43,180 nt of DNA from Oscillospiraceae bacterium (GTDB lineage Bacteria > Bacillota > Clostridia > Oscillospirales > Ruminococcaceae), in NCBI GenBank assembly GCA_015067315.1, contig SVMR01000015.1:1-43180 (forward strand), written 5' to 3'. Made by a program: the position numbers and the translations under genes. The number at the start of each line of letters is the position of its first letter. The stretch's first letter is position 1. The notes beneath the pieces are model-generated. The model saw nothing but the letters and a program-made list of their open reading frames with translations. It searched no databases and was not told the origin of the DNA. Positions 1 through 7,469 of the stretch are shown here, piece after piece.

Positions 1-11
1 CGGACAAAAAA

Positions 12-35
12 ACGGCGGGTCTTTCGACTCGCCGT
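12..35. terminator. terminator-like hairpin at the window edge
   Basis: A nine-pair stem (12-20 with 27-35, one G-U pair on the plus strand) closes a six-base loop. Seven A residues precede it on the plus strand, so the U-tract would be on the minus strand. It may end a transcript on either strand, but the flanking gene is outside the window. Confidence 0.45.
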
Positions 36-229
36 GATTTCAAGCTGTTAGAATTGCTCGGAAACTAACATCTTTGCTCTTTTTTGCTCTGGTTATATAA
101 TACCCTTGGAATGTGATGAGTTTGTGATGAAGTTTTTCCAGTTTGGTTACAATCCAAAACCAGTTTGGTTAAACTTTTAGGAAAAACTGTTACAAAGGTG
201 AATTATTGTTCAAAGCGCCTGGATTCGGA
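36..229. other. AT-rich gene-free stretch with twin 12-bp repeats
   Basis: I see no coding region here. The direct repeat CCAGTTTGGTTA occurs at 138-149 and 160-171, a 22-bp period or about two helical turns. The second copy lies inside the imperfect palindrome AACCAGTTTGGTT. This spacing suits a regulator-binding site, but no adjacent gene in the window explains it. Confidence 0.35.
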
Positions 230-234
230 ACGTG

Positions 235-690
235 GTCGCCCGCAAAAGGCTCCCTTGTGCAAAGGGAGCTGTCAGCGAAGCTGACTGAGGGATTGTAACC
301 CCGTCCAATCTTACGTCCGCCGTCGGTATCAACGGAATCGTCGTAGGGGCGACCCTGCGTGGTCGCCAGAAAAATAGGATTCCCGGAGGGCAAGCCCCCT
401 CTGACGAGGGAGCTGTCGCGGCTTTGCCGTGACTGAGGGAGAGAAAACCCTGTCCAATTTCAAAACGGGCAAATAATTATAAAAACGGCGGGAGCAAGCC
501 CCCGCCCTACATTGATTTTTATGAACCGCCGAAAACCGGGCGGTAATCTCGACAGAATCCCCCAGTCACGCACCTGTTCTTAAAAGCGTGACAGCCCCCT
601 TTAGGCAAGGGGCCTTTTTTGGAAACACCCTTCCGTCACCTGCGGCGACACCTCCCATCAAGGGGAGGGGAAAAACCGCCCCTGCATTGT
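235..690. repeat. cluster of dispersed palindromic intergenic repeats
   Basis: Several repeat modules are stacked here. Two carry the core GGGAGCTGTC...GACTGAGGGA (about 263-292 and 408-440). A GC-rich inverted pair with arms near GGCGGG/CCCGCC lies at 485-510. Copies in inverse orientation lie at about 563-621 and 627-673. The block 563-621, reverse-complemented, matches 15611-15672 almost base for base. Related copies occur at 3509-3565, 6139-6188, 25960-26220 and 33538-33700. All are intergenic. Such mobile palindromic families are common in Clostridia; the grouping was made by eye. Confidence 0.75.
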
Positions 691-743
691 TTCGGTAACC
701 AATGCAGGATTTTTTGAAAATTAATTTATTTTCCCGCTTTATA

Positions 744-772
744 TTGCGAAAAAGGAAGAAATATAGTATTAT
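744..772 (+). promoter_or_regulatory. promoter of the tsaE-ruvX operon
   Basis: The -35 element is TTGCGA (744-749) and the -10 element is TATTAT (767-772), with a 17-base spacer. Transcription would start near 779, about 30 bases before the tsaE start codon. Confidence 0.6.
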
Positions 773-808
773 ATTAAGTTAGAATAGTATGAACGGAGGC
801 GGAAGCTT

Positions 809-1231
809 TTGGAAAAAATTATAACGAAATCGGAAAGCGAAACCGCCGCTTTTGCGAAGGAATTTGCAAAAAGCCTTAAACCCGGCGATATAATCGCCTT
901 CAAAGGCGGACTCGGCGCAGGAAAAACAACCTTCACAAGATATATGTGCGAAGCGCTTGATTCCAAGGACGACGTTTCAAGCCCGACTTTTGCGCTTGTT
1001 CATTGCTACCGGGCAAAATTCCCGGTCTGCCATTTCGATATGTATCGTATCAATACTTTTGATGACCTTTATTCCACCGGCTTTTTCGATTATCTCGATT
1101 CCGGCGCGGTGCTTGTAATCGAATGGAGCGAAAATATAATCGAATTCATCGGCGACGAAAATATTATAACCGTTGATATAAAACGCCTTGGCGACACCGA
1201 AAGGGAAATTACCGTTGAAAGGGGAGAGTGA
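809..1231 (+). CDS. tsaE: tRNA threonylcarbamoyladenosine biosynthesis ATPase TsaE
   Basis: TsaE is the P-loop ATPase that works with TsaB and TsaD to transfer the threonylcarbamoyl group to A37 of ANN-decoding tRNAs in the cytoplasm. The 140 residues match the usual TsaE length. The Walker A motif GGLGAGKT is at residues 33-40, followed by SSPTF and HFDMYR segments typical of the family, and IEWSE near residue 104. The start is TTG, chosen because GGAGG lies nine bases upstream (795-799). It is the first gene of an operon; tsaB follows after four bases. Nothing is missing. The family assignment is secure. Confidence 0.95.
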   Translation: MEKIITKSESETAAFAKEFAKSLKPGDIIAFKGGLGAGKTTFTRYMCEALDSKDDVSSPTFALVHCYRAKFPVCHFDMYRINTFDDLYSTGFFDYLDSGAVLVIEWSENIIEFIGDENIITVDIKRLGDTEREITVERGE

Positions 1232-1235
1232 TTGA

Positions 1236-1946
1236 ATGAGAATACTCGGTTTTGATACTTCCGCAAAAGCGGCTTCCGTTGCTCTTTCCGAAGACGGAAA
1301 GCTTATTTCGGAATTTTATCTTGACAGCGGTTTTACCCACAGCGAAACGGTTCTTCCGATGGCAAAAGCGGTTCTTGATGCCGCAAGGATAACTCCGGCG
1401 GATGTTGACCTTTTCGCGGTTAACTGCGGTCCCGGTTCCTTCACCGGACTTCGAATCGGAATTGCGGCGGTAAAAGCCATTGGAATGAGCCTTAATAAGC
1501 CCTGTGCCGCGGTTTCAACCCTTGAGGCGCTTGCATATAATATGCAAAGCTTTCCCGGAATAATCTGCGCTGCAATGGACGCCAGATGCAGCCAGGTTTA
1601 CACCGCTTTTTTTGAAAGCGACGGAGAAAACATAACCCGCCTTTGTGAGGACAGAGCGGTTTCCACCGACGTCCTTTTTGAGGATATAAAAAAATATTTT
1701 TCCGAAACAGGAAAAAAAGTTGTGCTTGTGGGCGACGGCGCAAATCTTTGCTTTAAAAAATTCGGCGAAGAATTTGTAAAAACTGCCCCTTCCCAGCTTG
1801 TTCTCGGACATGCTTCCGGAACCTGCATTGCCGCGCAGAAACTTTTTGAAAGCGGCAAAACCGTTTCCTCCGGGGAACTTGTTCCGAATTATCTCCGCCT
1901 TGCCCAGGCGGAAAGAGAAAAACTTCAGAAAGAAGGTAAATTATGA
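1236..1946 (+). CDS. tsaB: tRNA threonylcarbamoyladenosine biosynthesis protein TsaB
   Basis: TsaB is the inactive ASKHA-fold paralogue of TsaD that forms the TsaBD heterodimer in t6A synthesis. The N-terminus MRILGFDTSAKAASVAL and the segment NCGPGSFTGLRIG (about residues 64-76) are diagnostic. The length of 236 residues is usual. A GGGGAG site precedes the ATG. The stop codon overlaps the start of rpiB by four bases (ATGA), so the two are probably translationally coupled. In many Firmicutes rimI and tsaD follow tsaB; here they are not adjacent, so tsaD must lie elsewhere in the genome. Confidence 0.95.
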   Translation: MRILGFDTSAKAASVALSEDGKLISEFYLDSGFTHSETVLPMAKAVLDAARITPADVDLFAVNCGPGSFTGLRIGIAAVKAIGMSLNKPCAAVSTLEALAYNMQSFPGIICAAMDARCSQVYTAFFESDGENITRLCEDRAVSTDVLFEDIKKYFSETGKKVVLVGDGANLCFKKFGEEFVKTAPSQLVLGHASGTCIAAQKLFESGKTVSSGELVPNYLRLAQAEREKLQKEGKL

Positions 1947-2380
1947 TCGCATTGGGTTCCGACCACGGCGGCTATCTCTATAAAGAGGAGCTTAAAAAAC
2001 ATCTTGATGAAAAAGGTATCGAATATATCGATTTCGGTACCGACAGCACCGCTTCCTGCGATTATCCCGTTTATGCGGAAAAAGTCTGCAGGGCAATCCA
2101 GTCCGGTGAATGCGAAAAAGGAATCCTCATTTGCGGAACCGGAATCGGAATGAGCATCTGCGCAAACAAATTCAAAGGAATCCGCGCGGCCTGCTGCGGT
2201 GATCATTTTTCCGCAGAATTTACAAGAAAGCACAACAATTCCAACGTCCTCTGCATGGGCGCAAGAACAATCGGCGCCGGAGTTGCACTCCAGCTTGCCG
2301 ATATCTTCCTTTCCACCGAATTTGAAGGCGGACGCCACCAGAAACGCGTTGATATGATTACCGCTTTCGAGGAAGAATAA
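1943..2380 (+). CDS. rpiB: ribose-5-phosphate isomerase B (RpiB/LacAB family)
   Basis: RpiB interconverts ribose 5-phosphate and ribulose 5-phosphate in the non-oxidative pentose phosphate pathway. The N-terminus reads [11 protein letters not shown], with the family's Asp-His-Gly-Gly substrate site. Residues [13 protein letters not shown] (about 68-80) carry the catalytic Cys and phosphate loop. The 145 residues fit the family. The ATG overlaps the tsaB stop. The gene leads into upp, which consumes the PRPP made from ribose 5-phosphate, so the pairing makes metabolic sense. Confidence 0.93.
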   Translation: MIALGSDHGGYLYKEELKKHLDEKGIEYIDFGTDSTASCDYPVYAEKVCRAIQSGECEKGILICGTGIGMSICANKFKGIRAACCGDHFSAEFTRKHNNSNVLCMGARTIGAGVALQLADIFLSTEFEGGRHQKRVDMITAFEEE

Positions 2381-2450
2381 AATGCCTGTTATATCGAAGT
2401 TCGATTACGATAATTTTTATGACATATTTTTTAAGGGGGAACCGAATATT

Positions 2451-3080
2451 ATGAAAAAACCTTTCATTCTTGACCATCCGCTTGTTCAGCACAAACTTTC
2501 AATCCTCAGAAGAACCACCACCGGTACAAAAGATTTCCGCGAACTCATCAGCGAAATCGGAACTCTTCTTTGCTATGAAGCGACCCGCGACATTGAACTT
2601 GAACCGGTCGAAATCGAAACCCCTATCTGCAAATGCACCGCAAAACAGATCAAAGGCAAAGCTCCTGTAATCGTTCCGATTCTCCGCGCGGGTCTTGGAA
2701 TGGTTGACGGCGTTCAGAAACTTATCCCCAGCGCAAGAGTCGGTCACATCGGTCTTTACCGCGACGAAGAAACCGCGCAGCCCATCGAATATTTCTGCAA
2801 GCTTCCCGTTGATATTGCGGATTGCAGAGTTTTCCTTGTTGACCCGATGCTTGCAACCGGCGGCAGCGCCATCGACGCAATCGGCCAGCTTAAAAAACGC
2901 GGAGTTAAAGATATCAGCTTCCTTTGCATCATTGCCGCTCCGGAAGGTCTTGAAAAAGTAAACGTCGCACATCCCGACGTACAGATTTACTGCGCGGCTC
3001 TTGATGAAAAACTCAACGAAGTAAACTACATCGTTCCGGGTCTCGGCGACGCAGGCGACAGAATCTTCGGTACCAAATAA
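2451..3080 (+). CDS. upp: uracil phosphoribosyltransferase
   Basis: Upp salvages uracil by joining it to PRPP to give UMP. The PRPP-binding loop [14 protein letters not shown] is clear, and the C-terminus [16 protein letters not shown] is the family's uracil-binding end. Starting at the ATG at 2451 (AAGGGGGA at 2433-2440) gives 209 residues, the canonical length. An in-frame ATG at 2382, two bases after the rpiB stop and behind GAGG, would add 23 residues unlike Upp. I prefer 2451, but the upstream start cannot be excluded from sequence alone. The stop codon shares a base with the ruvX start. Confidence 0.95.
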   Translation: MKKPFILDHPLVQHKLSILRRTTTGTKDFRELISEIGTLLCYEATRDIELEPVEIETPICKCTAKQIKGKAPVIVPILRAGLGMVDGVQKLIPSARVGHIGLYRDEETAQPIEYFCKLPVDIADCRVFLVDPMLATGGSAIDAIGQLKKRGVKDISFLCIIAAPEGLEKVNVAHPDVQIYCAALDEKLNEVNYIVPGLGDAGDRIFGTK

Positions 3081-3508
3081 TGAAAATAATGTCCGTTGAT
3101 TTCGGCGACGCAAGAACAGGAATCGCCATGTGCGACAAAACCGAATTTCTTGCTTCTCCGATAACCGTAATCCACGAAAAGCGCTTTGAGCACGCAATCG
3201 AAAAAACCGCCGACGAAGCCATTAAAAACAAAGCGGAAGCGGTAATCGTCGGTCTGCCCCTCAATATGAACGGTTCCGAAGGTCCGAGAGCGGAACTTTG
3301 CCGGGAATTTGCCGCAAAGCTTTCCGAAAAAATCTCCGTTCCCGTAAGAATGTGGGACGAACGCCAGACAACGGTTTCCGCCGCCGGATTCCTTAACGAA
3401 ACCGACACCCGCGGAAAAAAGCGCAAGGCGGTAATCGATGCCGTTGCGGCTGTCATAATCCTCGACAGCTACCTTCAATGGCGCAAAAACCACCCCGGCG
3501 AATTTTAA
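3080..3508 (+). CDS. ruvX: Holliday junction resolvase-like / pre-16S rRNA nuclease YqgF (RuvX)
   Basis: This RNase H-fold protein is the YqgF family, needed for 5' maturation of 16S rRNA. The start [16 protein letters not shown] supplies the first catalytic Asp, VGLPLNMNGSEGPRA is the second block, and MWDERQTTVSA the Asp-Glu-Arg block. The 142 residues match the family. Translation is coupled to upp through TAATG. It is the last gene of the operon, followed by a repeat and a strong terminator at 3580-3612. Confidence 0.93.
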   Translation: MKIMSVDFGDARTGIAMCDKTEFLASPITVIHEKRFEHAIEKTADEAIKNKAEAVIVGLPLNMNGSEGPRAELCREFAAKLSEKISVPVRMWDERQTTVSAAGFLNETDTRGKKRKAVIDAVAAVIILDSYLQWRKNHPGEF

Positions 3509-3566
3509 TTGCGCCCCTTGTTAAAGGGGAGAGGGTCACATCGCGTAAGCGGTGGCGAGGGGATTC
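3509..3566 (+). repeat. dispersed palindromic repeat copy
   Basis: The block GCCCCTTGTTAAAGGGG followed by a second inverted pair and GGGGATTC is one truncated member of the window-wide repeat family. It lies between ruvX and its terminator. Confidence 0.6.
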
Positions 3567-3579
3567 ATTCAATAAAAAA

Positions 3580-3612
3580 GCTCCCTGCTTTTCAGCAGGG
3601 AGCTTTTTTAAA
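3580..3612 (+). terminator. intrinsic terminator of the tsaE-ruvX operon
   Basis: A perfect ten-pair stem, GCTCCCTGCT with AGCAGGGAGC, is followed by TTTTTTA. Confidence 0.85.
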
Positions 3613-3830
3613 ATCAGCTTGATTGCAACCTGTTTTTTCAGGGATCTTTTACAATTTCTTTATAACCATCCACAATTTTGTGTTTGATACCAATCCAATG
3701 TAAATCTGCCCGGGAAAATTACTTTATTCAATCAGTGATTTGGTAGTATTTTATACTACTTTATCGTATTTGTCAATATTTCATAAGATTTTGTAGCATA
3801 CTCTTATCAAAAGGAAGGTGTGCTTAAAAA
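3613..3830 (+). promoter_or_regulatory. leader and candidate operator of the 55-residue RHH gene
   Basis: No coding region is visible here. The perfect inverted repeat GTAGTA-ttta-TACTAC spans 3743-3759 and is AT-rich, as ribbon-helix-helix operators often are. A weak promoter candidate downstream is TTGTCA (3770-3775) with an AT-rich -10. Autoregulation by the downstream gene is inference. Confidence 0.4.
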
Positions 3831-3998
3831 ATGAAACCTCTTAAAGAAAAAATCAGCATTACAATAGATTCGGATTTGCTTGCAAACCTTAAGGAAAGAG
3901 CCGAATATGACGGACGTCCCCTTTCTCAATATATCAACATTGTTCTTAAACGCTATATTGAAAACGTTGAAAAAAGGGAAGCGGAAAAACAAAATTAA
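3831..3998 (+). CDS. small ribbon-helix-helix (Arc/CopG-type) protein, 55 residues
   Basis: The ORF starts at ATG 3831 behind AAGGAAGG (3811-3818). Its protein begins MKPLKEKISITIDSDLL and runs on as helix-forming KERAEYDGRPLSQYINIVLKR. A short basic beta strand (KISITID), helix A (LLANLKERAEYDG) and helix B (PLSQYINIVLKRYIENV) is the order of a ribbon-helix-helix DNA-binding fold. It has its own terminator at 4012-4042 and is monocistronic. No toxin partner is adjacent, so it may be an orphan antitoxin-like regulator or an autoregulated repressor. The fold call is from pattern only; the target is unknown. Confidence 0.75.
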   Translation: MKPLKEKISITIDSDLLANLKERAEYDGRPLSQYINIVLKRYIENVEKREAEKQN

Positions 3999-4011
3999 AC
4001 CGATAAAAAGT

Positions 4012-4042
4012 CACAGCTGCCTTCGGGAAGCTGTGCTTTTTC
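4012..4042 (+). terminator. intrinsic terminator after the RHH gene
   Basis: CACAGCTgCCTTCGGgAAGCTGTG forms a stem capped by a stable loop and is followed by CTTTTTCTTT. Confidence 0.8.
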
Positions 4043-4065
4043 TTTGCAAAAATCTGGAAAACCAC

Positions 4066-4093
4066 TTGATTTAATAATAGAATATGATATAAT
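4066..4093 (+). promoter_or_regulatory. promoter of the DMT transporter gene
   Basis: TTGATT (4066-4071), a 16-base spacer and TATAAT (4088-4093). The start site would be near 4100, about 50 bases before the start codon. Confidence 0.65.
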
Positions 4094-4150
4094 AATTTAC
4101 GGATAAAAATTACTAATTGATATTAATTATTGATTATAGGAGGCGATTTT

Positions 4151-5014
4151 ATGTGGATCTTTGCTGCAACAGGTTCTGCTTTTTTCGCCGGTTTAACGTC
4201 AATTCTCGCAAAATGCGGAATCAAAAAAACGGATTCCGACGTTGCGACCGCAATCCGCACCGGAGTTGTGCTTTTGTTTTCGTGGATAATGGTTTTTGCG
4301 GTCGGTTCCGCGGGAACCATAACGGAAATAAACCCGAAGTCTTTTCTTTTTCTCGTTCTTTCCGGAATTGCGACCGGCGCTTCGTGGATATGCTATTTCA
4401 AGGCCCTTTCCATGGGAAACGTCAACAAGGTTGTTCCGATAGATAAATCCAGCACGATTTTAACGGTTATCCTTGCGATAATTTTTTTCGGAGAAACGGA
4501 AGGAATTTTTGTAAAACTTATCTGCACCGCCTTTCTCGCTCTCGGAATTTTCATGATGATCGAAAAGAAGGACTATTCCGGCGAAAACAAAAAAGGCTGG
4601 ATGATATATGCGGTTCTTTCGGCGGTTTTTGCGGCGGCAACTTCAATCCTTGCAAAAATCGGAATCGATGGGGTGGAATCCAATCTCGGAACCGCCCTCA
4701 GGACGATAGTTGTTCTGATAATGGCCTGGGCGGTTGTTTTTATGAAAGGCAAGCAGAAGGAAGTTAAGAATATCGATAAAAAAGAACTGGGCTTCATCTG
4801 CCTTTCGGGAATTGCGACGGGCGCTTCCTGGCTTTGCTATTATTACGCTATCCAGAACGGCATAGTGAGCATTGTTGTTCCGATAGATAAACTGAGCATT
4901 CTTGCTGCGGTTGCTTTTTCATATTTCGTTTTCGGCGAAAAATTAAGCAAAAAAAGCGCCGCCGGACTTTTTATTATGACCGCGGCAACGGTTTTGATGG
5001 CGATTTTCGGTTAA
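4151..5014 (+). CDS. EamA/DMT-superfamily transporter, ten transmembrane segments
   Basis: This is a predicted inner-membrane drug/metabolite-type exporter or permease; the substrate cannot be read from sequence. The start is ATG at 4151, behind AGGAGG (4139-4144), giving 287 residues; an upstream in-frame TTG at 4130 has no ribosome site. Two EamA halves are visible as an internal repeat. LTSILAKCGIKK near residue 12 and ATSILAKIGIDG near residue 165 occupy matching places, as do SGIATGASWICYFKAL and SGIATGASWLCYYYAI. The gene is alone between its own promoter and a terminator at 5025-5058. EamA proteins of this duplicated type are common and seldom have a known substrate. Confidence 0.88.
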   Translation: MWIFAATGSAFFAGLTSILAKCGIKKTDSDVATAIRTGVVLLFSWIMVFAVGSAGTITEINPKSFLFLVLSGIATGASWICYFKALSMGNVNKVVPIDKSSTILTVILAIIFFGETEGIFVKLICTAFLALGIFMMIEKKDYSGENKKGWMIYAVLSAVFAAATSILAKIGIDGVESNLGTALRTIVVLIMAWAVVFMKGKQKEVKNIDKKELGFICLSGIATGASWLCYYYAIQNGIVSIVVPIDKLSILAAVAFSYFVFGEKLSKKSAAGLFIMTAATVLMAIFG

Positions 5015-5024
5015 AAGCAAAAAA

Positions 5025-5058
5025 GCAGAGCCTTCCTTGCGGAAGGCTCTGCTTTTTT
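5025..5058 (+). terminator. intrinsic terminator after the DMT transporter
   Basis: GCAGAGCCTTCC pairs with GGAAGGCTCTGC across a four-base loop and is followed by seven T residues. Confidence 0.9.
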
Positions 5059-5105
5059 TGGATTTGTTTTTTTGAAAAGAAAAGAGGGGAAAGCGATGAA
5101 AAAAT

Positions 5106-5134
5106 TTGACTTTTTCTGTTGCTGTGGCTATATT
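5106..5134 (+). promoter_or_regulatory. promoter with no gene behind it; candidate small-RNA promoter
   Basis: TTGACT (5106-5111), a 17-base spacer and TATATT (5129-5134). The next feature on this strand is the bidirectional terminator at 5196-5230, so a transcript of roughly 90 bases would result. No ORF with a good ribosome site follows. Confidence 0.5.
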
Positions 5135-5195
5135 ATAATCCCAAAATATGAGCAGATTTAGCGGATTTTTTTAATAAAATGTAAAGATATATGCG

Positions 5196-5230
5196 AAAAA
5201 GGACTATTCCTTTCGGAACAGTCCTTTTTT
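5196..5230. terminator. bidirectional terminator of RNase P RNA and of the opposing short transcript
   Basis: The stem GGACT-TTCC/GGAA-AGTCC is flanked by five A on one side and six T on the other, so it can terminate in both directions. On the minus strand it ends the RNase P RNA gene. Confidence 0.85.
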
Positions 5231-5234
5231 GCGT

Positions 5235-5582
5235 GACCGGAAAATAAGCCGGGTTCTGTAATGACGACAATCTATCTTCGCCGCCGGTCGCCCGTGCGGC
5301 TTTAATGCCACCTTTGCGAAGCGCATCGGGCCGATGCGTTGTTCTTCTGTACGGTGTTGCTCCGGATAGGGTTTACAGACCCCCTATGTTACCATAGGAC
5401 GTGGTGAGCTCTTACCTCGCCTTTCCACCCTTACCATGCAAAGCATGGCGGTATATCTCTGTTGCACTCTCCCTGGGGTCACCCCCGGCTGCCGTTAGCA
5501 GCTACCCTTGCCCTTGGAGCCCGGACTTTCCTCGCGCGCGTCCTTTCGGAACTGCGTCCGCTGCCGTCCTTTCCGCTCACGG
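5235..5582 (-). ncRNA. rnpB: RNase P RNA, bacterial class A
   Basis: This is the catalytic RNA that removes 5' leaders from pre-tRNAs. On the minus strand the conserved 5' block GAGGAAAGTCCGGGCTCC is at about 5515-5532, and the 3' block ACAGAACCCGGCTTAT at about 5245-5260; these form the core (P4 and nearby joining regions). GTAAGAGCTCACC and the TGGTAACATAGGGGGT region lie between. The length of about 348 bases is usual for the class A form. A near-consensus promoter lies immediately upstream and a terminator downstream. The exact ends are estimated from the promoter and the terminal pairing. Confidence 0.95.
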
Positions 5583-5588
5583 GTTAAT

Positions 5589-5617
5589 ATTATAAACTAT
5601 CCTTCGCAATATGTCAA
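5589..5617 (-). promoter_or_regulatory. consensus promoter of rnpB
   Basis: On the minus strand, TTGACA (5617-5612), a 17-base spacer and TATAAT (5594-5589). Both hexamers match the sigma-A consensus perfectly, as expected for an abundant stable RNA. Confidence 0.9.
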
Positions 5618-5673
5618 TTATTGCGGAAAAATTTTGGAATAAACCGCTTCTGAACTTCCGGTTTATAAAACTA

Positions 5674-5715
5674 AACCGACCTTCGGTTGAGTTATTTTTC
5701 TTTCCGGAGTATAAT
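5674..5715 (+). promoter_or_regulatory. promoter and candidate operator of the XRE gene
   Basis: TTGAGT (5687-5692), a 17-base spacer and TATAAT (5710-5715). The inverted repeat AACCGA-cct-TCGGTT (5674-5688) touches the -35 element, where a repressor could block RNA polymerase. Autoregulation by the downstream HTH protein is inference. Confidence 0.65.
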
Positions 5716-5741
5716 CAAATCATCGAAAGGAGATGTATTCA

Positions 5742-6131
5742 ATGGAAAAACAGACATTGGGACAGAAAATCTGCGAACTTCGCAAGGGGAAAAATATGAC
5801 CCAGCTTGAACTTGCAAACAAACTCAACATCACCGATAAGGCGGTTTCAAAATGGGAAAGGGATATCTCCTGCCCGGATATAAACACTTTCCCGAAGCTT
5901 GCGGAAATCCTCGGAGTTTCCGTTGACGAACTTTTGCAGGCAAACCTTTCCGGAAAGGAAAACAGCGAGAAAAAGGATGCCTTTGATATGGTGCTCAAAG
6001 CCGTTCCTCTTGCCATGAGTGTTGCGGTGATCATTCTTACTCTTATTGACCAGCTTTATTGGGAAGACGCCGCAACGCTTCTTGGAATTGCGGTTCTTGC
6101 GTTTTCAATCAAAAATTTCAGAGAAAAATAA
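5742..6131 (+). CDS. XRE-family HTH regulator with C-terminal membrane segments
   Basis: This is a DNA-binding regulator of the Cro/C1 type. Residues 5-60 form the helix-turn-helix, with the usual TQLELANKLNITDKAVSKWER core and the trailing DINTFPKLAEILGVSVDELL. After a charged linker come two hydrophobic stretches (about 84-102 and 107-120), so it may be membrane-tethered. The ATG at 5742 was chosen because AAAGGAG (5726-5732) lies nine bases upstream; the ATG at 5733 is too close to it. The protein has 129 residues. Similar small HTH proteins with a short membrane tail are frequent in Clostridia; the signal is not known. Confidence 0.85.
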   Translation: MEKQTLGQKICELRKGKNMTQLELANKLNITDKAVSKWERDISCPDINTFPKLAEILGVSVDELLQANLSGKENSEKKDAFDMVLKAVPLAMSVAVIILTLIDQLYWEDAATLLGIAVLAFSIKNFREK

Positions 6132-6138
6132 TAAAACC

Positions 6139-6188
6139 CTTCCACCGTGCATACGGCAACGGTCCCCCGCCCCTGTAAGGGGAGGTAA
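6139..6188 (-). repeat. dispersed repeat copy
   Basis: The block ACCCTTCCACCG...CCCCTGTAAGGGGAGGT resembles the repeat at 627-673 and, inverted, that at 15683-15745. It fills the gap between convergent genes. Confidence 0.6.
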
Positions 6189-6192
6189 AAGA

Positions 6193-6225
6193 AACTCCCG
6201 TGCTCAAATCTTGAGCACGGGAGTT
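6193..6225. terminator. bidirectional terminator between the XRE gene and apbE
   Basis: A perfect 15-pair stem, AACTCCCGTGCTCAA with TTGAGCACGGGAGTT, has a three-base loop and T-rich sequence on both sides. Confidence 0.85.
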
Positions 6226-6230
6226 TTATC

Positions 6231-7310
6231 TTATTTTTCGGGTTGGATAAACGCTTCAAATCCGGAGGAAAAATGGACCGTTCCGTCCGGTTCAACCCAC
6301 ATTGCCTCGGTGTTTTCAATGGATTCTATAAGCGCCATGCCTTCTTCAAGAGTAAGGTTGAAGCAGGCGGTGGAAACCGCATCCGCAAGACCGGAATCCG
6401 GAGTAAGAATTGAAACTGCGGCAAAATCATCCTTCGGGAAAAGGGTTTCCGGGTCGATTATATGGTGATATTTTGTTTCGCCGACGTAATAATAACGCTG
6501 GTAGGAACCGCTTGTAACAAGGGCAAGATCGCTGAAATTGACGCGGAGAATAAAGGTCTGCTCGGAGGTCAGATCCGGGTTCTGGATTCCGGCGATCCAG
6601 CCGGTTCCGTCGCCTTTTGTTCCGATTGTGCGGATGTTTCCGCCGATGTTGAGGGTATAGTTGTCAACGCCCATTTCCTCAAGGATTTTTGCGATTCGCT
6701 CGGTTGCGTAACCTTTTCCGATTGCGCCAACGTCAACTTTGAGCATGGGGTCCGCAAAGAAAACGGTGCTGTTTTCCTTATCGATTATAACGTTGTCGAT
6801 ATTGCAGTGCTTTGCGGCTTCGGAAAGTTCTTCCATAGGCGGAACTTTTGCGTTGAGATAATCGCTGTTTCCTTCTTCGCGGTAGTTATGCCAGATTTTG
6901 AGCACGGAACCCATTGCGTAATTGGTTTTGCCTTCCGTAAGGTCATACATTTCCCGGCAGAATTCAAAAAGAAGGATAATATCCTCGTCAACTTCAACGG
7001 GAGCGCTGCCCGCTTCCTTGTTGAGGTCATAGATATTTGTAACGCCGTCATAATGATTGTAGATATCGTAAAGCTGGTGGAAATGAAGAAGCTGTTCTTC
7101 AATAACCGCGATTTTTTCGTCGAATTCCTCCTGGGAATAATCATAGCCTACAATGGTGGAAGCGGTATCAAAATAATCGATAAACGATTTTGTGAATTTC
7201 TGTTTTTGGGGTTCGTCCGGGTTTCCGGGGGTTTCCTCTCCGGTTTGAGCACAGCCGGAAATTCCGAGCACCATGAGCACGGCAAGCAAAAGGGAAAGAA
7301 GTTTCTTCAT
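6231..7310 (-). CDS. apbE: FAD:protein FMN transferase ApbE, lipoprotein
   Basis: ApbE transfers FMN from FAD to a Thr or Ser in extracytosolic flavoproteins such as RnfG, RnfD and other FMN_bind proteins. Starting at 7310 (AAGGAGG just upstream) gives 359 residues and a lipoprotein signal peptide ending LGISGC, with the lipidated Cys at residue 20. Family motifs are present: DTASTIVGY near the mature N-terminus, VDVGAIGKGYATERIAKIL for the FAD and metal site, NIGGNIRTIG, and HHIIDPETLFP near the C-terminus. It is encoded next to a lipoprotein with FMN_bind-like repeats and near the rnf operon, which supplies its best-known substrates. The two lipoprotein genes point the same way but are separated by a terminator. 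Confidence 0.95.
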   Translation of the reverse strand: MKKLLSLLLAVLMVLGISGCAQTGEETPGNPDEPQKQKFTKSFIDYFDTASTIVGYDYSQEEFDEKIAVIEEQLLHFHQLYDIYNHYDGVTNIYDLNKEAGSAPVEVDEDIILLFEFCREMYDLTEGKTNYAMGSVLKIWHNYREEGNSDYLNAKVPPMEELSEAAKHCNIDNVIIDKENSTVFFADPMLKVDVGAIGKGYATERIAKILEEMGVDNYTLNIGGNIRTIGTKGDGTGWIAGIQNPDLTSEQTFILRVNFSDLALVTSGSYQRYYYVGETKYHHIIDPETLFPKDDFAAVSILTPDSGLADAVSTACFNLTLEEGMALIESIENTEAMWVEPDGTVHFSSGFEAFIQPEK

Positions 7311-7424
7311 TTTTTCCTCCTTATAAAAATCTTGTTTCAAAGCGATAATAACAGCATTTTACGCAGATAAAACGTTCTTATTACAGTTTTGCATATTTTA
7401 CATGGATTGGCAATATAAAAAATA

Positions 7425-7449
7425 AAAGGGGGATTAAAAATCCCCCTTT
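7425..7449 (-). terminator. intrinsic terminator of the duplicated lipoprotein gene
   Basis: On the minus strand AAAGGGGGA pairs with TCCCCCTTT and is followed by TATTTTTTAT. It separates the lipoprotein gene from apbE. Confidence 0.8.
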
Positions 7450-7469
7450 ATGTTTTGGCTAATTAAGAA

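Noticed and set aside
190-393. A minus-strand ORF of 67 codons near the window start.
   Set aside because: It is entirely made of dispersed repeat sequence and has no ribosome site.
5096-5161. A 21-codon ORF with three consecutive Cys behind AGAGGGG, before rnpB.
   Set aside because: It overlaps the promoter elements at 5106-5134, so it would lie upstream of its own transcript, and it has no detectable conservation within the window.
5401-5595. An ORF of 64 codons on the plus strand.
   Set aside because: It is the antisense of RNase P RNA.
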